Shown here piece by piece: positions 7,507 through 16,895 of a stretch of 64,000 nucleotides of DNA. Numbering within the stretch: position 1 is the stretch's first letter; each line of letters begins with the position of its first letter. Position numbers and translations under genes: made by a program. The notes beneath the pieces are model-generated. The model worked only from the letters and a program-made list of their open reading frames with translations. It did no database searches and was not told the origin of the DNA. This stretch comes from Shewanella atlantica (GTDB taxonomy: Bacteria; Pseudomonadota; Gammaproteobacteria; Enterobacterales; Shewanellaceae). The stretch spans positions 86,822 through 150,821 of the forward strand of contig NZ_RXNV01000010.1 of the NCBI RefSeq assembly GCF_003966265.1, given 5' to 3'.

Positions 7507-8574
7507 CTATAAATAGGGGATAAATGAGCCACTCTTAGCTAGCGCAGATTGACTGCCTTTCAGGCTAAAATCATAGCCACATAGCTTTACGCTCCCGCGG
7601 CGTGCGATGTCGCTAATAATGGATTCAGTATCGAGAGGTGAAAATCTGGCTTCAATGCCTGTATCCGGCATCTGCTCCACCGTCACGGGGCGATAACGCG
7701 TACCATTATTAAAGATCAGATGAGCACAGGTTTTGTCTCCCTGAGCCGTTGCCAGAGACCAAATAGTCCCGGGAGCCTCAGTTTCACCCAGCCAGCGCAT
7801 CACCAACAGATCTTGTTCCAGAATCAGGCTGAATCCATCGGGAAGTTTCACCTCATCCCGTTTTACAACAATCTCAGGCACCGACATCTCCGGCTCCTGT
7901 GCGACATATTCATCTGTCGTCCCGGAAAAGAGCGACCAAAGACCTGCGATAAGTATCATGCATGATAGCCCGCCAACCGAGGCCAGAAGCAGCCTGCTGT
8001 TTTGTTTAGCCCAGGCGCTCCATTGCTCAAATGAGACACCATCGAAGCCTCTGCCTGATTCACCATAGGGATCGGAGTCTGTAGCTTGCTCAGGTAACTC
8101 GGTATCTAAACTGTGTCCCGCAACAGACGCCGCTGAGCCATCTAAGGTCGGCTCAACCCTCATACGCCCCTTCCCATCGGCAGCCATAGCCGCCGGCCCG
8201 GAATACCCCTGTTGATAACGGCCCTTTTTACTCGCCGACCTCTGCATCGCCAGAAAGCCAGTGATCAGAGTGGCAAAGACAACACAAGTGGCAGAAAAGC
8301 TAAGGCTGTCACCATAGACAAGAGAGAGAATGAAAAGCAGGTAAGGAATAAAGCTCAAACCAAGCAACCAAGCCGGTCTGGCAGCATCGCGCATACGACG
8401 CAGGCCGCTAAGCCCAAGGATAGGCGCCAAGAACAAGCCAAGGATAATCAGTGCCGAGCTGGCTCCGATAAAGATGAATCCCAATAACAAAATGAGGTAA
8501 GCCAGTGCACTGATAAGCGCAAACCTTGGACCATTATCTCGTCCCCGGACACAAAAGAGCGATCTATACTGCAT
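7507..8574 (-). CDS. Inner-membrane protein of unknown function
   Basis: A 355-residue protein I do not recognise as a named family. The N-terminal 115 residues hold about four hydrophobic helices resembling small DUF805-type membrane domains. A Gly/Ser/Asp-rich linker follows (about 116-185). A further transmembrane helix lies near 195-215 (LLLASVGGLSCMILIAGLWSL), and then comes a soluble C-terminal domain of about 135 residues with two Cys (KTCAHLIF and VKLCGYDF) that could form a disulfide if periplasmic. It stands alone, upstream of and divergent from gmk. Confidence 0.6.
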   Translation of the reverse strand: MQYRSLFCVRGRDNGPRFALISALAYLILLLGFIFIGASSALIILGLFLAPILGLSGLRRMRDAARPAWLLGLSFIPYLLFILSLVYGDSLSFSATCVVFATLITGFLAMQRSASKKGRYQQGYSGPAAMAADGKGRMRVEPTLDGSAASVAGHSLDTELPEQATDSDPYGESGRGFDGVSFEQWSAWAKQNSRLLLASVGGLSCMILIAGLWSLFSGTTDEYVAQEPEMSVPEIVVKRDEVKLPDGFSLILEQDLLVMRWLGETEAPGTIWSLATAQGDKTCAHLIFNNGTRYRPVTVEQMPDTGIEARFSPLDTESIISDIARRGSVKLCGYDFSLKGSQSALAKSGSFIPYL

Positions 8575-8952
8575 GAATTTCGATACCTAACAATAACCTT
8601 CGAATGGGAAATAAGTAGCTTAAGCGGCGCCATAAACGCCCAAAAAATGCCTTGATATCAAAATATCACTTTGGCCCCAGCTAAATAATCAGCTTTAACT
8701 GCTAACAGACTAACCAATTTCTCTCTCAAAGTCAGTGCCAGCTTGAAAAATTCACCGGGCACATCTCTTTTTACGTTTGCAGCAACATCAGACTCGTTCC
8801 ATCACCTTATAAACAGTGTCCGACGCAGAACTCAGCTGAACTAAATAGAAGTAAACTGACACTAGCGCCACGCCCTTGCTAGGCTGTATAATGTCCGGAT
8901 CACCCGTAAATGCGGGGCAACCTTTCGTTTTCACCTTTTGGATACTTAGCAA
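8575..8952 (+). promoter_or_regulatory. Divergent intergenic region with probable gmk promoter
   Basis: This 378-base gap has no convincing ORF. A consensus -10 box TATAAT is at 8887-8892, 61 bases before the gmk start. A clear -35 box at 17 bases is absent; CTGACA at 8856 is too far (25 bases). No other structure was seen. Confidence 0.5.
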
Positions 8953-9576
8953 ATGACCGCACGCGGAAATCTATTTATCGTATCGGCACCCAGTGGTGCA
9001 GGTAAATCTTCACTGATATCGGCACTATTGAAAGATAAGCCGACTGACAAGCAAGTTTCTGTGTCTCACACCACACGCCAGCCGCGTCCCGGTGAAGTAA
9101 ATGGTCAACACTACCATTTTGTTACGGTCGAAGAGTTCAAGGCATTAATTGAAGACAACGCGTTTTTCGAGTGGGCCGAGGTGTTCGGTAACTACTATGG
9201 TACATCGCGCAAAGTGATCGAACAGACCCTTAATGAAGGTATCGATGTGTTTCTCGATATCGACTGGCAAGGGGCTCAGCAGGTTAAAAAGTTGATGCCT
9301 GAAGCCATAGGGGTATTTATTTTACCGCCTTCGAGAGCAGAACTGGAACGCCGCCTGACAGGTCGTGGGCAGGATAGCGATGAGATAATTGCAGGCCGTA
9401 TGGCACAAGCCGCATCAGAGATATCACATTATGCTGAATACGACTTCATCATTATTAACGATGATTTCGATGCCGCCCTCGTCGATTTAATCGCCATTAT
9501 TCGCAGCCAACGCTTAACTGGTGCTGGCCAAATTCATGCTCAAAATGATATGATTAAAGATCTGTTGGCAGACTAG
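8953..9576 (+). CDS. gmk: Guanylate kinase
   Basis: A 207-residue enzyme that phosphorylates GMP to GDP with ATP. The P-loop SAPSGAGKSS (residues 11-20) and the GMP-binding stretch SHTTRQPRPGEVNGQHYHF are complete. Length equals the family norm. It heads the conserved gmk-rpoZ-spoT order found in enterobacteria and Shewanella, linking guanine nucleotide supply with ppGpp metabolism. Confidence 0.97.
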   Translation: MTARGNLFIVSAPSGAGKSSLISALLKDKPTDKQVSVSHTTRQPRPGEVNGQHYHFVTVEEFKALIEDNAFFEWAEVFGNYYGTSRKVIEQTLNEGIDVFLDIDWQGAQQVKKLMPEAIGVFILPPSRAELERRLTGRGQDSDEIIAGRMAQAASEISHYAEYDFIIINDDFDAALVDLIAIIRSQRLTGAGQIHAQNDMIKDLLAD

Positions 9577-9633
9577 CTGTCATCATGTACAATTTTGCGT
9601 CATTTTTTCATCCTAACACTGGAGTTTCCACAC

Positions 9634-9918
9634 ATGGCTCGCGTAACTGTAGAAGACGCCGTAGAACAAATCGGCAACCGTTTTGATATGATCCTGGTTG
9701 CAGCGCGTCGTGCTCGCCAAATCGCCGTGCAGGGTAAAGACCCTATGGTTGAAGAAGAGAACGACAAGCCAACGGTTATCGCTCTTCGCGAAATCGAATT
9801 AGGTTTAGTCACTGCCGATACTTTGGATGCCGATGAGCGCCAAACTGTCCGTGAACGTGAAGCAGCTGAAATTGCTGCTGTTGCTGCGATTGCCGAAGGT
9901 CGTAACAACGTAATATAA
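9634..9918 (+). CDS. rpoZ: RNA polymerase omega subunit
   Basis: A 94-residue protein with the typical start [19 protein letters not shown] and an Ala/Glu-rich tail. Omega assists assembly of beta-prime and contributes to a ppGpp site. The start at 9634 was chosen over an upstream in-frame ATG at 9595 because it gives the family N terminus and follows CTGGAG. Confidence 0.97.
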
Positions 9919-9931
9919 GGAGTACTGCCAC

Positions 9932-12037
9932 TTGTATCTGTTTGAAGGTCTCAAGGAGTCTGCATCGAGTTATTTAGAACCCGATCAGGTAGAATTACTC
10001 AAGCAGGCCTATCAGGTGGCGCGTGATGCCCATGAAGGCCAAATGCGCACAAGTGGTGAACCTTATATCACACACCCGGTTGCGGTAGCCCGCATCCTGG
10101 CCGATATGCGTCTCGATCATGAGACGCTTATGGCTGCCCTCCTGCACGACACCATTGAAGACACCCCGGTTACCAAAGAGGAACTCGCTGAGATTTTCAG
10201 TGAATCCATCGCCGAACTGGTTGAAGGCGTCTCCAAACTCGATAAGCTAAAATTCCGCGATAAGAAAGAAGCCCAGGCCGAAAACTTCCGCAAGATGATG
10301 ATGGCAATGACTCAAGATATTCGAGTTATCCTGATTAAATTAGCCGATCGCACTCACAATATGCGCACACTCGGAGCACTCAGACCCGATAAACGTCGCC
10401 GTATTGCCAGAGAAACCCTCGAAATTTATGCTCCCATCGCCAATCGTCTCGGTATTCACAATATCAAGATAGAGCTGGAAGACTTAGGTTTTCAGGCGTA
10501 TTACCCGATGCGTTACCGTGTGCTTAAAGAGGTGGTAAAAGCCGCAAGAGGCAACCGTAAAGAGCTGATCCAAAGCATCGAGGCCGCGGTACATACTCGC
10601 CTCGAAGACACCGGACTGCAAGGCACCGTTAAGGGCCGAGAAAAGAATCTCTACTCCATCTATAACAAGATGCGTAGCAAGGAACTCCAGTTCCAGGAAG
10701 TGATGGATATCTACGCCTTCCGCGTCATTGTCGATTCCATCGATACCTGTTATCGCGTTATGGGTGCCATGCACGGGCTGTACAAGCCACGTCCGGGACG
10801 TTTCAAAGATTATATCGCCATCCCTAAAGCCAACGGTTACCAATCCTTGCATACCTCACTGTTTGGTCCTCACGCTGTACCCGTTGAGATACAGATCCGT
10901 ACCGAAGATATGGACCAGATGGCTGATAAAGGGGTTGCGGCACACTGGATTTATAAGAAAGGTAGCTCCGCTGAACAAGGGACCACGACACAAGTCCGTG
11001 CCCGTAAGTGGATGCAGAGCCTGCTGGAATTGCAGCAAAGCGCCAGTACCTCGTTCGAATTCGTCGAAAACTTTAAGACCGAACTCTTCCCCGAAGAGAT
11101 CTACGTGTTTACTCCGGAAGGGCGCATTCTCGAACTTCCCGTCGGTGCAACACCCGTCGATTTTGCCTATGAAGTTCATACCGATGTGGGTAATACCTGT
11201 GTCGGTGCCCGCGTTAATCGCCAGGCCTATCCACTTAGCCAGCCATTGATATCGGGACAAACCGTTGAGATTATTACGGCTAAGGGTGCCAGGCCCAATG
11301 CCGCCTGGTTGAACTTTGTTGTTACGGGCAAGGCTCGCGCTAAGATCCGCCAGATATTGAAGAGCCTCAAAGAGGTTGATGCGGTAGCACTGGGCAAACG
11401 CCTGCTGAATCATGCACTGGGCGAAACCAAGTTAGACACTATTTCGTCCGAACAGATAGATAGCGTCGTCAACGACACCAAACATAACACCTTAGATGAG
11501 CTACTGGCCGATATCGGCTTAGGCAATGCCATGAGCATTGTTATCGCTCAGCGACTTCTTGGCGATCAGATAGAGCAGCACGAAGATAAAGACTCCAACA
11601 TGATGCCAATCCGCGGCGCCGAAGGCATGCTGGTGACCTTTGCCAATTGTTGTCGCCCCATCCCCGGCGATGCAGTCATCGCCCACGTTAGTCCTGGTAA
11701 AGGTTTGGTAGTGCACATGGAAAGCTGTGCCAATATTCGTGGTTATCAGGGTGAACCGGATAAGTATATTCCGGTCCAATGGGACAGCGCCGAAGGCGTC
11801 GAATACCAGGCGAACTTGCGAGTGGAAATAGTGAATCATCAAGGGGCTTTGGCCAAGATCACCTCGATTGTTGCCGCCGAAGGCGCCAATATTCACAACC
11901 TCAGCACCGAAGAGCGTGATGGCAGAGTTTTCCTCATCAATCTTCGCGTTTCGGTCAGAGACCGAATTCACTTAGCCAACGTAATGCGACGCATCAGGGT
12001 ACTACCTGAAGTACTGCGTACCTCCCGTAATCGCTAG
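9932..12037 (+). CDS. spoT: Bifunctional (p)ppGpp synthetase/hydrolase SpoT
   Basis: A 701-residue protein with the typical SpoT N terminus MYLFEGL translated from a TTG codon, preceded by AAGGAG. Domains in order are an intact HD hydrolase (HDTIEDT near residue 70), the synthetase region (GRFKDYIAIPKANGYQSLHT near 290-310), a TGS domain (EEIYVFTPEGRILELP near 390), a helical and zinc-finger-like segment (NCCRPIPGD near 570) and a C-terminal ACT domain. The intact HD box distinguishes it from RelA. It follows rpoZ by 13 bases and is surely co-transcribed. Confidence 0.97.
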   Translation: MYLFEGLKESASSYLEPDQVELLKQAYQVARDAHEGQMRTSGEPYITHPVAVARILADMRLDHETLMAALLHDTIEDTPVTKEELAEIFSESIAELVEGVSKLDKLKFRDKKEAQAENFRKMMMAMTQDIRVILIKLADRTHNMRTLGALRPDKRRRIARETLEIYAPIANRLGIHNIKIELEDLGFQAYYPMRYRVLKEVVKAARGNRKELIQSIEAAVHTRLEDTGLQGTVKGREKNLYSIYNKMRSKELQFQEVMDIYAFRVIVDSIDTCYRVMGAMHGLYKPRPGRFKDYIAIPKANGYQSLHTSLFGPHAVPVEIQIRTEDMDQMADKGVAAHWIYKKGSSAEQGTTTQVRARKWMQSLLELQQSASTSFEFVENFKTELFPEEIYVFTPEGRILELPVGATPVDFAYEVHTDVGNTCVGARVNRQAYPLSQPLISGQTVEIITAKGARPNAAWLNFVVTGKARAKIRQILKSLKEVDAVALGKRLLNHALGETKLDTISSEQIDSVVNDTKHNTLDELLADIGLGNAMSIVIAQRLLGDQIEQHEDKDSNMMPIRGAEGMLVTFANCCRPIPGDAVIAHVSPGKGLVVHMESCANIRGYQGEPDKYIPVQWDSAEGVEYQANLRVEIVNHQGALAKITSIVAAEGANIHNLSTEERDGRVFLINLRVSVRDRIHLANVMRRIRVLPEVLRTSRNR

Positions 12038-12140
12038 ACTTCGGAATGACTGAGTTTCGTAATAACAAGCTTTGTAAGTATAAGTTTTGTAAGCATTAAA
12101 TTCCTAATCGATAGTTAGTTAACAAAACAGAGAGAGTGTT

Positions 12141-12524
12141 ATGGCAGAAAAAATCATCATCGCCACAGATAAAGCTCCACAAGCGATCGGCACCTATTCT
12201 CAAGCCGTCAGAGTCGGTAGCACAGTCTACCTTTCGGGTCAGATCCCACTGAATCCTGAAAATATGCAGATGGTCAGCGATGAGTTTGAAGCGCAAGTGG
12301 TTCAGGTATTTGAAAACCTTACCGCAGTTTGTGAAGCGGCGGGTGGTTCACTCAGCGATATCGTTAAACTCAATATCTTTATGACTGACTTGAGCAACTT
12401 CGCGACTGTGAATGAGATAATGGAACGTTACTTCTCTCAGCCTTATCCCGCTCGCGCTGCGATCGGCGTTAAGCAGTTACCAAAAGATTCTTTAGTTGAG
12501 ATGGATGGAGTCATGGAGATTTAA
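12141..12524 (+). CDS. ridA: RidA family enamine/imine deaminase
   Basis: A 127-residue protein that hydrolyses reactive 2-aminoacrylate-type enamines released by PLP enzymes. TYSQAVRVGSTVYLSGQIPL near residue 20 and the active-site Arg in YPARAAIGVKQLPKDSLVEMDGV are present. The C terminus (MDGVMEI) differs slightly from the usual VEIEAIA, but the length is normal. AGAGAG precedes the ATG. It lies in the common spoT-ridA-trmH order. Confidence 0.93.
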   Translation: MAEKIIIATDKAPQAIGTYSQAVRVGSTVYLSGQIPLNPENMQMVSDEFEAQVVQVFENLTAVCEAAGGSLSDIVKLNIFMTDLSNFATVNEIMERYFSQPYPARAAIGVKQLPKDSLVEMDGVMEI

Positions 12525-12544
12525 TCCTCCTCGACTTCAAATCA

Positions 12545-12564
12545 GGGCGCTGCGGCGCCCTTTT
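12545..12564 (+). terminator. Intrinsic terminator after ridA
   Basis: GGGCGC-TGCG-GCGCCC followed by TTTT. It lies 28 bases before trmH, so trmH may depend on read-through or its own promoter. Confidence 0.75.
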
Positions 12565-12591
12565 GTTATTTAAACCTATTAGAAGTTAGCC

Positions 12592-13290
12592 ATGAGTCCA
12601 GAACGCTTTGCACGCATCAATCAGATGCTAGATAACCGCCAGCCAGATCTCACCCTCTGCCTCGATAAAGTCCATAAGACCAATAATATCGCCGCGGTAA
12701 TACGTACCGCCGACGCAGTGGGAATACATCAAATTCACGCCATCTGGCCGGATCTTGATATGCGCGTTTCAGGCAATACGGCATCGGGAAGCCAACAGTG
12801 GGTCAAAACCATCAAGCATGATCATATGGACGAGGCCCAAGCGCAGTTCCGTGCTCAGGGAATGCAAATTCTGGCGACTAATTTTTCAGAAAATGCGGTA
12901 GATTTTCGCGAGATTGACTATACCCGTCCCACAGCCATTATCTTAGGTAATGAGCGGGATGGCGTAAGCCCTGAAGGGATCGCGGCTGCCGATCAACATA
13001 TCATCATCCCTATGATTGGCATGGTCCAATCCCTGAATGTATCTGTAGCATCGGCGCTCATCATGTATGAAGCGCAGCGTCAGAGAGAGGCGGCTGGAAT
13101 GTACGGCCAACGCAAGCTAGATGAAGCCTACTGCCAGGTAAAACTGTTCGAACAAGGGCACCCTATCTATGCTAAGGCCTGCCGACGTAAGGATATCCCC
13201 TATCCTAAGGTTGATGAGCAGGGACAGATAGTCGCAGATCCGCAGTGGTGGGAAAGAATGCGTTCGCCACAAGCTGAATCGGTCGGATAA
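12592..13290 (+). CDS. trmH: tRNA (Gm18) 2'-O-methyltransferase TrmH
   Basis: A 232-residue SPOUT-class methyltransferase that methylates G18 in the tRNA D-loop using SAM. The trefoil-knot motifs are complete: NIAAVIRTADAVGI near residue 35, ILGNERDGVSPEGI near 115 and IPMIGMVQSLNVSVASAL near 140. Length is that of the E. coli enzyme. Confidence 0.95.
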   Translation: MSPERFARINQMLDNRQPDLTLCLDKVHKTNNIAAVIRTADAVGIHQIHAIWPDLDMRVSGNTASGSQQWVKTIKHDHMDEAQAQFRAQGMQILATNFSENAVDFREIDYTRPTAIILGNERDGVSPEGIAAADQHIIIPMIGMVQSLNVSVASALIMYEAQRQREAAGMYGQRKLDEAYCQVKLFEQGHPIYAKACRRKDIPYPKVDEQGQIVADPQWWERMRSPQAESVG

Positions 13291-13522
13291 GTTTATTTAC
13301 AGCTCTGTTAACGGGTCGGTCTGACACGCAAGATCGACCCGAACAGTCACGATACCTATCTCCAATTTCCCTTTTCCTCAATTTTTCCTCTGCCAACTAT
13401 TTATTCTCCAAAGAATTTGTCATAGATCACATTTTTCGCCATACTCAAAGACGTAGTCGAACAGATATCGAACACAAATAAAAAGAACACTTCTGTTTGG
13501 TCTGATTTTAACAATAATAATT

Positions 13523-15190
13523 ATGGAATCGCTGATGGAATCGACAATTAAAACCCCTGTAGAGATGCTAGCCCATTGGGTCGACAAACTCGGTAACAAA
13601 ACCTACCTGAGACAACCCATTAATGGCCAATATAAAGACTTTAGCTGGGTAGAAGTTCAGCAGAAGATGCAGCAGATTGCCGGCGCACTGAGACATTTAG
13701 GGTTAAAGCCCGGTGATAAGGTCGCGGTTTTATCGAAAAACTGCGCCGAATGGTTTATTACCGATCTCGCCCTGATGCATGGGGGATATATTAGTGTTCC
13801 CATCTATCCCACGGCCAACGCAGACACCATACGTTATGTGCTGGAACACAGTGAAGCAAAAGCCATTTTTATCGGCAAGCTGGATTACTGGGCCGATCAG
13901 GAAGCAGGCGTCGGTGGTGACATCTTAAGAATGGCAATGCCCTACGAGACTATGCCGGCTCAATACCAGTGGAGCAGTCTGCTCGAGCTGGGCCAACCTC
14001 TAATCGATGCGCCGTATGCAACCCCGGATCAGACCATGACCCTGATCTACACCTCGGGGTCGACGGGCAAGCCCAAGGGTGCGATTCAGAACTTCGCCAG
14101 TTATGGATGGACCTGTAAGGCTGTGGTCCGGGATCTTAAGACAGATATTGAAGACAGGTTGATCTCCTATCTGCCCCTGGCACATATTACCGAACGTGTG
14201 GCGATGGAAGGCTCCTCATTTTATTCCGGTAGCAGCGTCGCATTTGTCGAGAGTCTCGACAGTTTTGTCGCCGATGTTCAACGCGCAAGACCGACGGTGT
14301 TCTTCTCCGTCCCGCGGCTTTGGAGCCTGTTCCAGCAAAACATTATCGAGAAGATCGGCTATAAGAAACTTAATTTTCTGCTTAAGGTTCCAATCCTCAA
14401 CAGTATCGTTAAGAAGAAGATCCATGAGGGTCTGGGGTTAGAGCACTGCCATCTGTTGGGTTCGGGCTCTGCGCCTATTCCACCGTCTCTGATCGCCTGG
14501 TATCACAAGATCGGACTCAACATCAGTGAAGCATGGGGCATGACAGAGAACAGTGCCTACTCGATCATCAACTTCCCATTCGATCCCGCTAAGATCGGCA
14601 CCGTCGGCCGTGCCATCGAGGGATGCACAATAAAGCAAACTGAGTCCGGAGAGTTATTGGTTAAGAGCCCGGGTTTAATGACGGGTTACTATAAGCAACC
14701 TGAAGTGACCGCAGCCAGTTTCGATCCCGATGGCTACTTTCATACCGGCGATCTTTGTGAAATCGACAGCGACGGTTGTGTCACCATTACCGGTCGGGTT
14801 AAAGATAACTTTAAAACGTCCAAAGGAAAATATGTCGCGCCTGTACCTATCGAGCGTAAGCTTGCACAGGATCCTCATATAGAACTGCTCTGCGTCATAG
14901 GTTCCGGCCTGCCGCATCCTATCGCGCTGGTGCAACTCTCCGAGGGCGCATCGCTGCAGCCAAGAGAAGAGGTACGCACTTCTCTTAAGGCGACAATGGA
15001 CAGCATCAACCCTAATCTGGAGTCCCATGAGACCTTAGATGCCATAATTGTCGTCTCCGAAGCCTGGGATGTCGACAACGACATATTAACGCCGACACTG
15101 AAGATAAAACGCCATGTATTGGAGAAACGTTTCAGTGAAAGAGTCGATGGGATCCGTGGCGGTAAGGTTCGCTGGGAAGAGGAGCTCTAA
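13523..15190 (+). CDS. AMP-dependent acyl-CoA synthetase (long-chain type)
   Basis: A 555-residue adenylate-forming ligase that activates a carboxylic acid to acyl-AMP and then acyl-CoA. The ATP-binding motif LIYTSGSTGKPKGA lies near residue 175, EAWGMTENSAY near 335, the hinge TGDLCEIDSDGCVTITGRVKD near 415 and a C-terminal Lys in TPTLKIKRHV near 530. It resembles the COG1022 long-chain fatty acyl-CoA synthetase branch. A second in-frame ATG 12 bases on (13535) is also possible. It interrupts the usual trmH-recG neighbourhood and is monocistronic, with its own terminator. Confidence 0.88.
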   Translation: MESLMESTIKTPVEMLAHWVDKLGNKTYLRQPINGQYKDFSWVEVQQKMQQIAGALRHLGLKPGDKVAVLSKNCAEWFITDLALMHGGYISVPIYPTANADTIRYVLEHSEAKAIFIGKLDYWADQEAGVGGDILRMAMPYETMPAQYQWSSLLELGQPLIDAPYATPDQTMTLIYTSGSTGKPKGAIQNFASYGWTCKAVVRDLKTDIEDRLISYLPLAHITERVAMEGSSFYSGSSVAFVESLDSFVADVQRARPTVFFSVPRLWSLFQQNIIEKIGYKKLNFLLKVPILNSIVKKKIHEGLGLEHCHLLGSGSAPIPPSLIAWYHKIGLNISEAWGMTENSAYSIINFPFDPAKIGTVGRAIEGCTIKQTESGELLVKSPGLMTGYYKQPEVTAASFDPDGYFHTGDLCEIDSDGCVTITGRVKDNFKTSKGKYVAPVPIERKLAQDPHIELLCVIGSGLPHPIALVQLSEGASLQPREEVRTSLKATMDSINPNLESHETLDAIIVVSEAWDVDNDILTPTLKIKRHVLEKRFSERVDGIRGGKVRWEEEL

Positions 15191-15217
15191 CCTTTAGCCC
15201 CCTTTGTTACCTCATTT

Positions 15218-15244
15218 AAAGCATGCCAATCGGCATGCTTTTTT
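15218..15244 (+). terminator. Intrinsic terminator after acyl-CoA synthetase
   Basis: AAAGCATGCC-AATC-GGCATGCTTT plus further T residues: a 10-base perfect stem with a T run. Confidence 0.9.
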
Positions 15245-15358
15245 GTTATCTGAATATTCAAAAATTAACGAAATTTAATCCCGTCACCGCTTATTTTGAT
15301 TGCCTGTCCGGGCAAAATACATATGCTAGCCATCCTGAAATTATCCTGGTGAAAAAGC

Positions 15359-16291
15359 ATGCTTATCTTACTGTCTATTATCGGCGGTTTCCTGATATTA
15401 ACACTCGGTGCAGAGGCTTTGGTTCGCGGTGCGAGTGCTATCGCACTTAGACTGGGGATAGCCCCACTGGTGATCGGCTTAACCATAGTTGCATTCGGTA
15501 CCAGCGCACCTGAGCTGGCCGTTAGTTTAAAGTCCGCTCTCGCTGGCAAGAGTGGTATCGCACTGGGCAATGTCATCGGCTCAAACATAGCTAATATCGG
15601 TCTAATCCTGGCAATAACGGCCTTAATTCGCCCTATTCAGGTGCAATCTCAGATGGTAAGACGCGACATTCCTATCATGATTGTCGCCTCACTCCTTTTT
15701 TGGGGCTTACTGCTCGATGGTGGTCTAGGTTTCTGGGATGGTGCTCTGCTCACGACCCTACTATTCGCCTATTTGGGCTTCAGCTACATCAGCTCAAAAA
15801 ATGGCGGCAATGGTGAAGAGATCGATGTGAGCCCGCAACATCCGCTGTTATCGGTGCTCTTGATCAGTATTGGGATAGCCATGCTGGTCACAGGCGGGAT
15901 CCTATTTGTCGATGGCGCCGTAGCGTTAGCCAAAAGCTTAGGGATCAGCGAAGTGATCATAGGGCTGACCATAGTCGCCATAGGAACCAGCATGCCTGAA
16001 CTTGTCACCTCGGTTGTGGCCGCAAGAAAGGGAGAGAGTGATATCGCCATAGGCAATATTGTCGGCTCTAACCTGTTCAATATTCTTGGCATATTAGGTA
16101 TTACGGCACTCATACATCCCATTGCCGCCGGAGGGGTACAAAGTTTCGATTTGATGGTGATGCTGGTGTTGGCACTCCTCATCTTACCCTTCGCCTGGTC
16201 GGGATTTAGGATCGGTCGCCGGGAAGGTGGCATTCTATTAGCCGGGTATGTGTCATATATCGGTTATCTCGTGGCTCAAGCCTCAGCTTAA
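15359..16291 (+). CDS. Calcium/sodium antiporter (CaCA family, YrbG-like)
   Basis: A 310-residue integral membrane protein with about ten hydrophobic helices in two inverted halves. Each half has the family alpha-repeat: GTSAPELAVSLKSAL...GNVIGSNIANIG near residue 42-75 and GTSMPELVTSVVAA...GNIVGSNLFNILG near 210-245. The acidic and Asn residues in these repeats bind the cations. It is monocistronic. Confidence 0.92.
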   Translation: MLILLSIIGGFLILTLGAEALVRGASAIALRLGIAPLVIGLTIVAFGTSAPELAVSLKSALAGKSGIALGNVIGSNIANIGLILAITALIRPIQVQSQMVRRDIPIMIVASLLFWGLLLDGGLGFWDGALLTTLLFAYLGFSYISSKNGGNGEEIDVSPQHPLLSVLLISIGIAMLVTGGILFVDGAVALAKSLGISEVIIGLTIVAIGTSMPELVTSVVAARKGESDIAIGNIVGSNLFNILGILGITALIHPIAAGGVQSFDLMVMLVLALLILPFAWSGFRIGRREGGILLAGYVSYIGYLVAQASA

Positions 16292-16309
16292 CCACTCATA
16301 TTCCAACTA

Positions 16310-16334
16310 AAGCCACCGTCTCTTGCGGTGGCTT
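16310..16334. terminator. Hairpin after antiporter gene
   Basis: AAGCCACCG and CGGTGGCTT form a 9-base perfect stem with a short loop 19 bases after the stop. The T run is poor, so termination would be inefficient. Confidence 0.55.
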
Positions 16335-16472
16335 ACTCATACCAATCGATATGGATAAAGCTCGAAAGTGACATTTGTCATACCGCTCTGATGACCTTTG
16401 TGCCTGCAAACATCTTAGCCAACTTTCAATACTGGTCCTGTACCCAATAAAGGGAATTTACAGGAGATTGAT

Positions 16473-16836
16473 ATGAAAACAGCAATTCTGATCACTGCAA
16501 TGGCACTGTTCTCTCACACTGTTCTCTCACACAGTTCAAGCTAACGAGATCCCCACTATCGATAGCGCTTCGAATACGATTAACATTACGGCCCTGCAAG
16601 GCCTGAGTCAGCAGACGCAGGGTTACGACAACGCCTATGCGCAACTATCTTTCTGAAGCCATCAGTAAACTTCATGCATCAAACCGAATCGATGCGGCAC
16701 GGATCGCGCGGCAAAAAGGTTGGTTATAAACCAACAGGCACTTCGTCAGACTCTGGGAAATTTGCACCTGAGCTTAAACAGCAATACCAGCCTTATGATT
16801 GCCATCACACGTTTATCTGATAGTATATGTATATAA
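16473..16836 (+). pseudogene. Frameshifted remnant of a small exported protein gene
   Basis: An ATG at 16473 with good AGGAGA upstream begins MKTAILITAMALFSHTVLSHS, a signal peptide, and then stops. Shifting frame gives QANEIPTIDSASNTINITAL, and a further shift gives MRNYLSEAISKLHASNRIDA; later the frame reads NLHLSLNSNTSLMIAITRL before a stop at 16834-16836. Coding-like sequence thus runs through all three frames, which fits at least two indels. A short duplication (TGTTCTCTCACAC twice near 16509-16532) may be one of the lesions. The function of the parent gene is unknown. Confidence 0.6.
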
Positions 16837-16895
16837 ACACAGTGATTGAGTGTTATCTATACGATTACACTCAACGAATCAGATTGGTATTGTGA

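Noticed and set aside
10728..11249. Long alternative-frame ORF inside spoT
   Set aside because: Overlaps the synthetase/TGS domains of spoT and has shadow-type composition.
15223..15450. 75-codon ORF before the antiporter
   Set aside because: Begins within a terminator and overlaps the antiporter start; no ribosome site.
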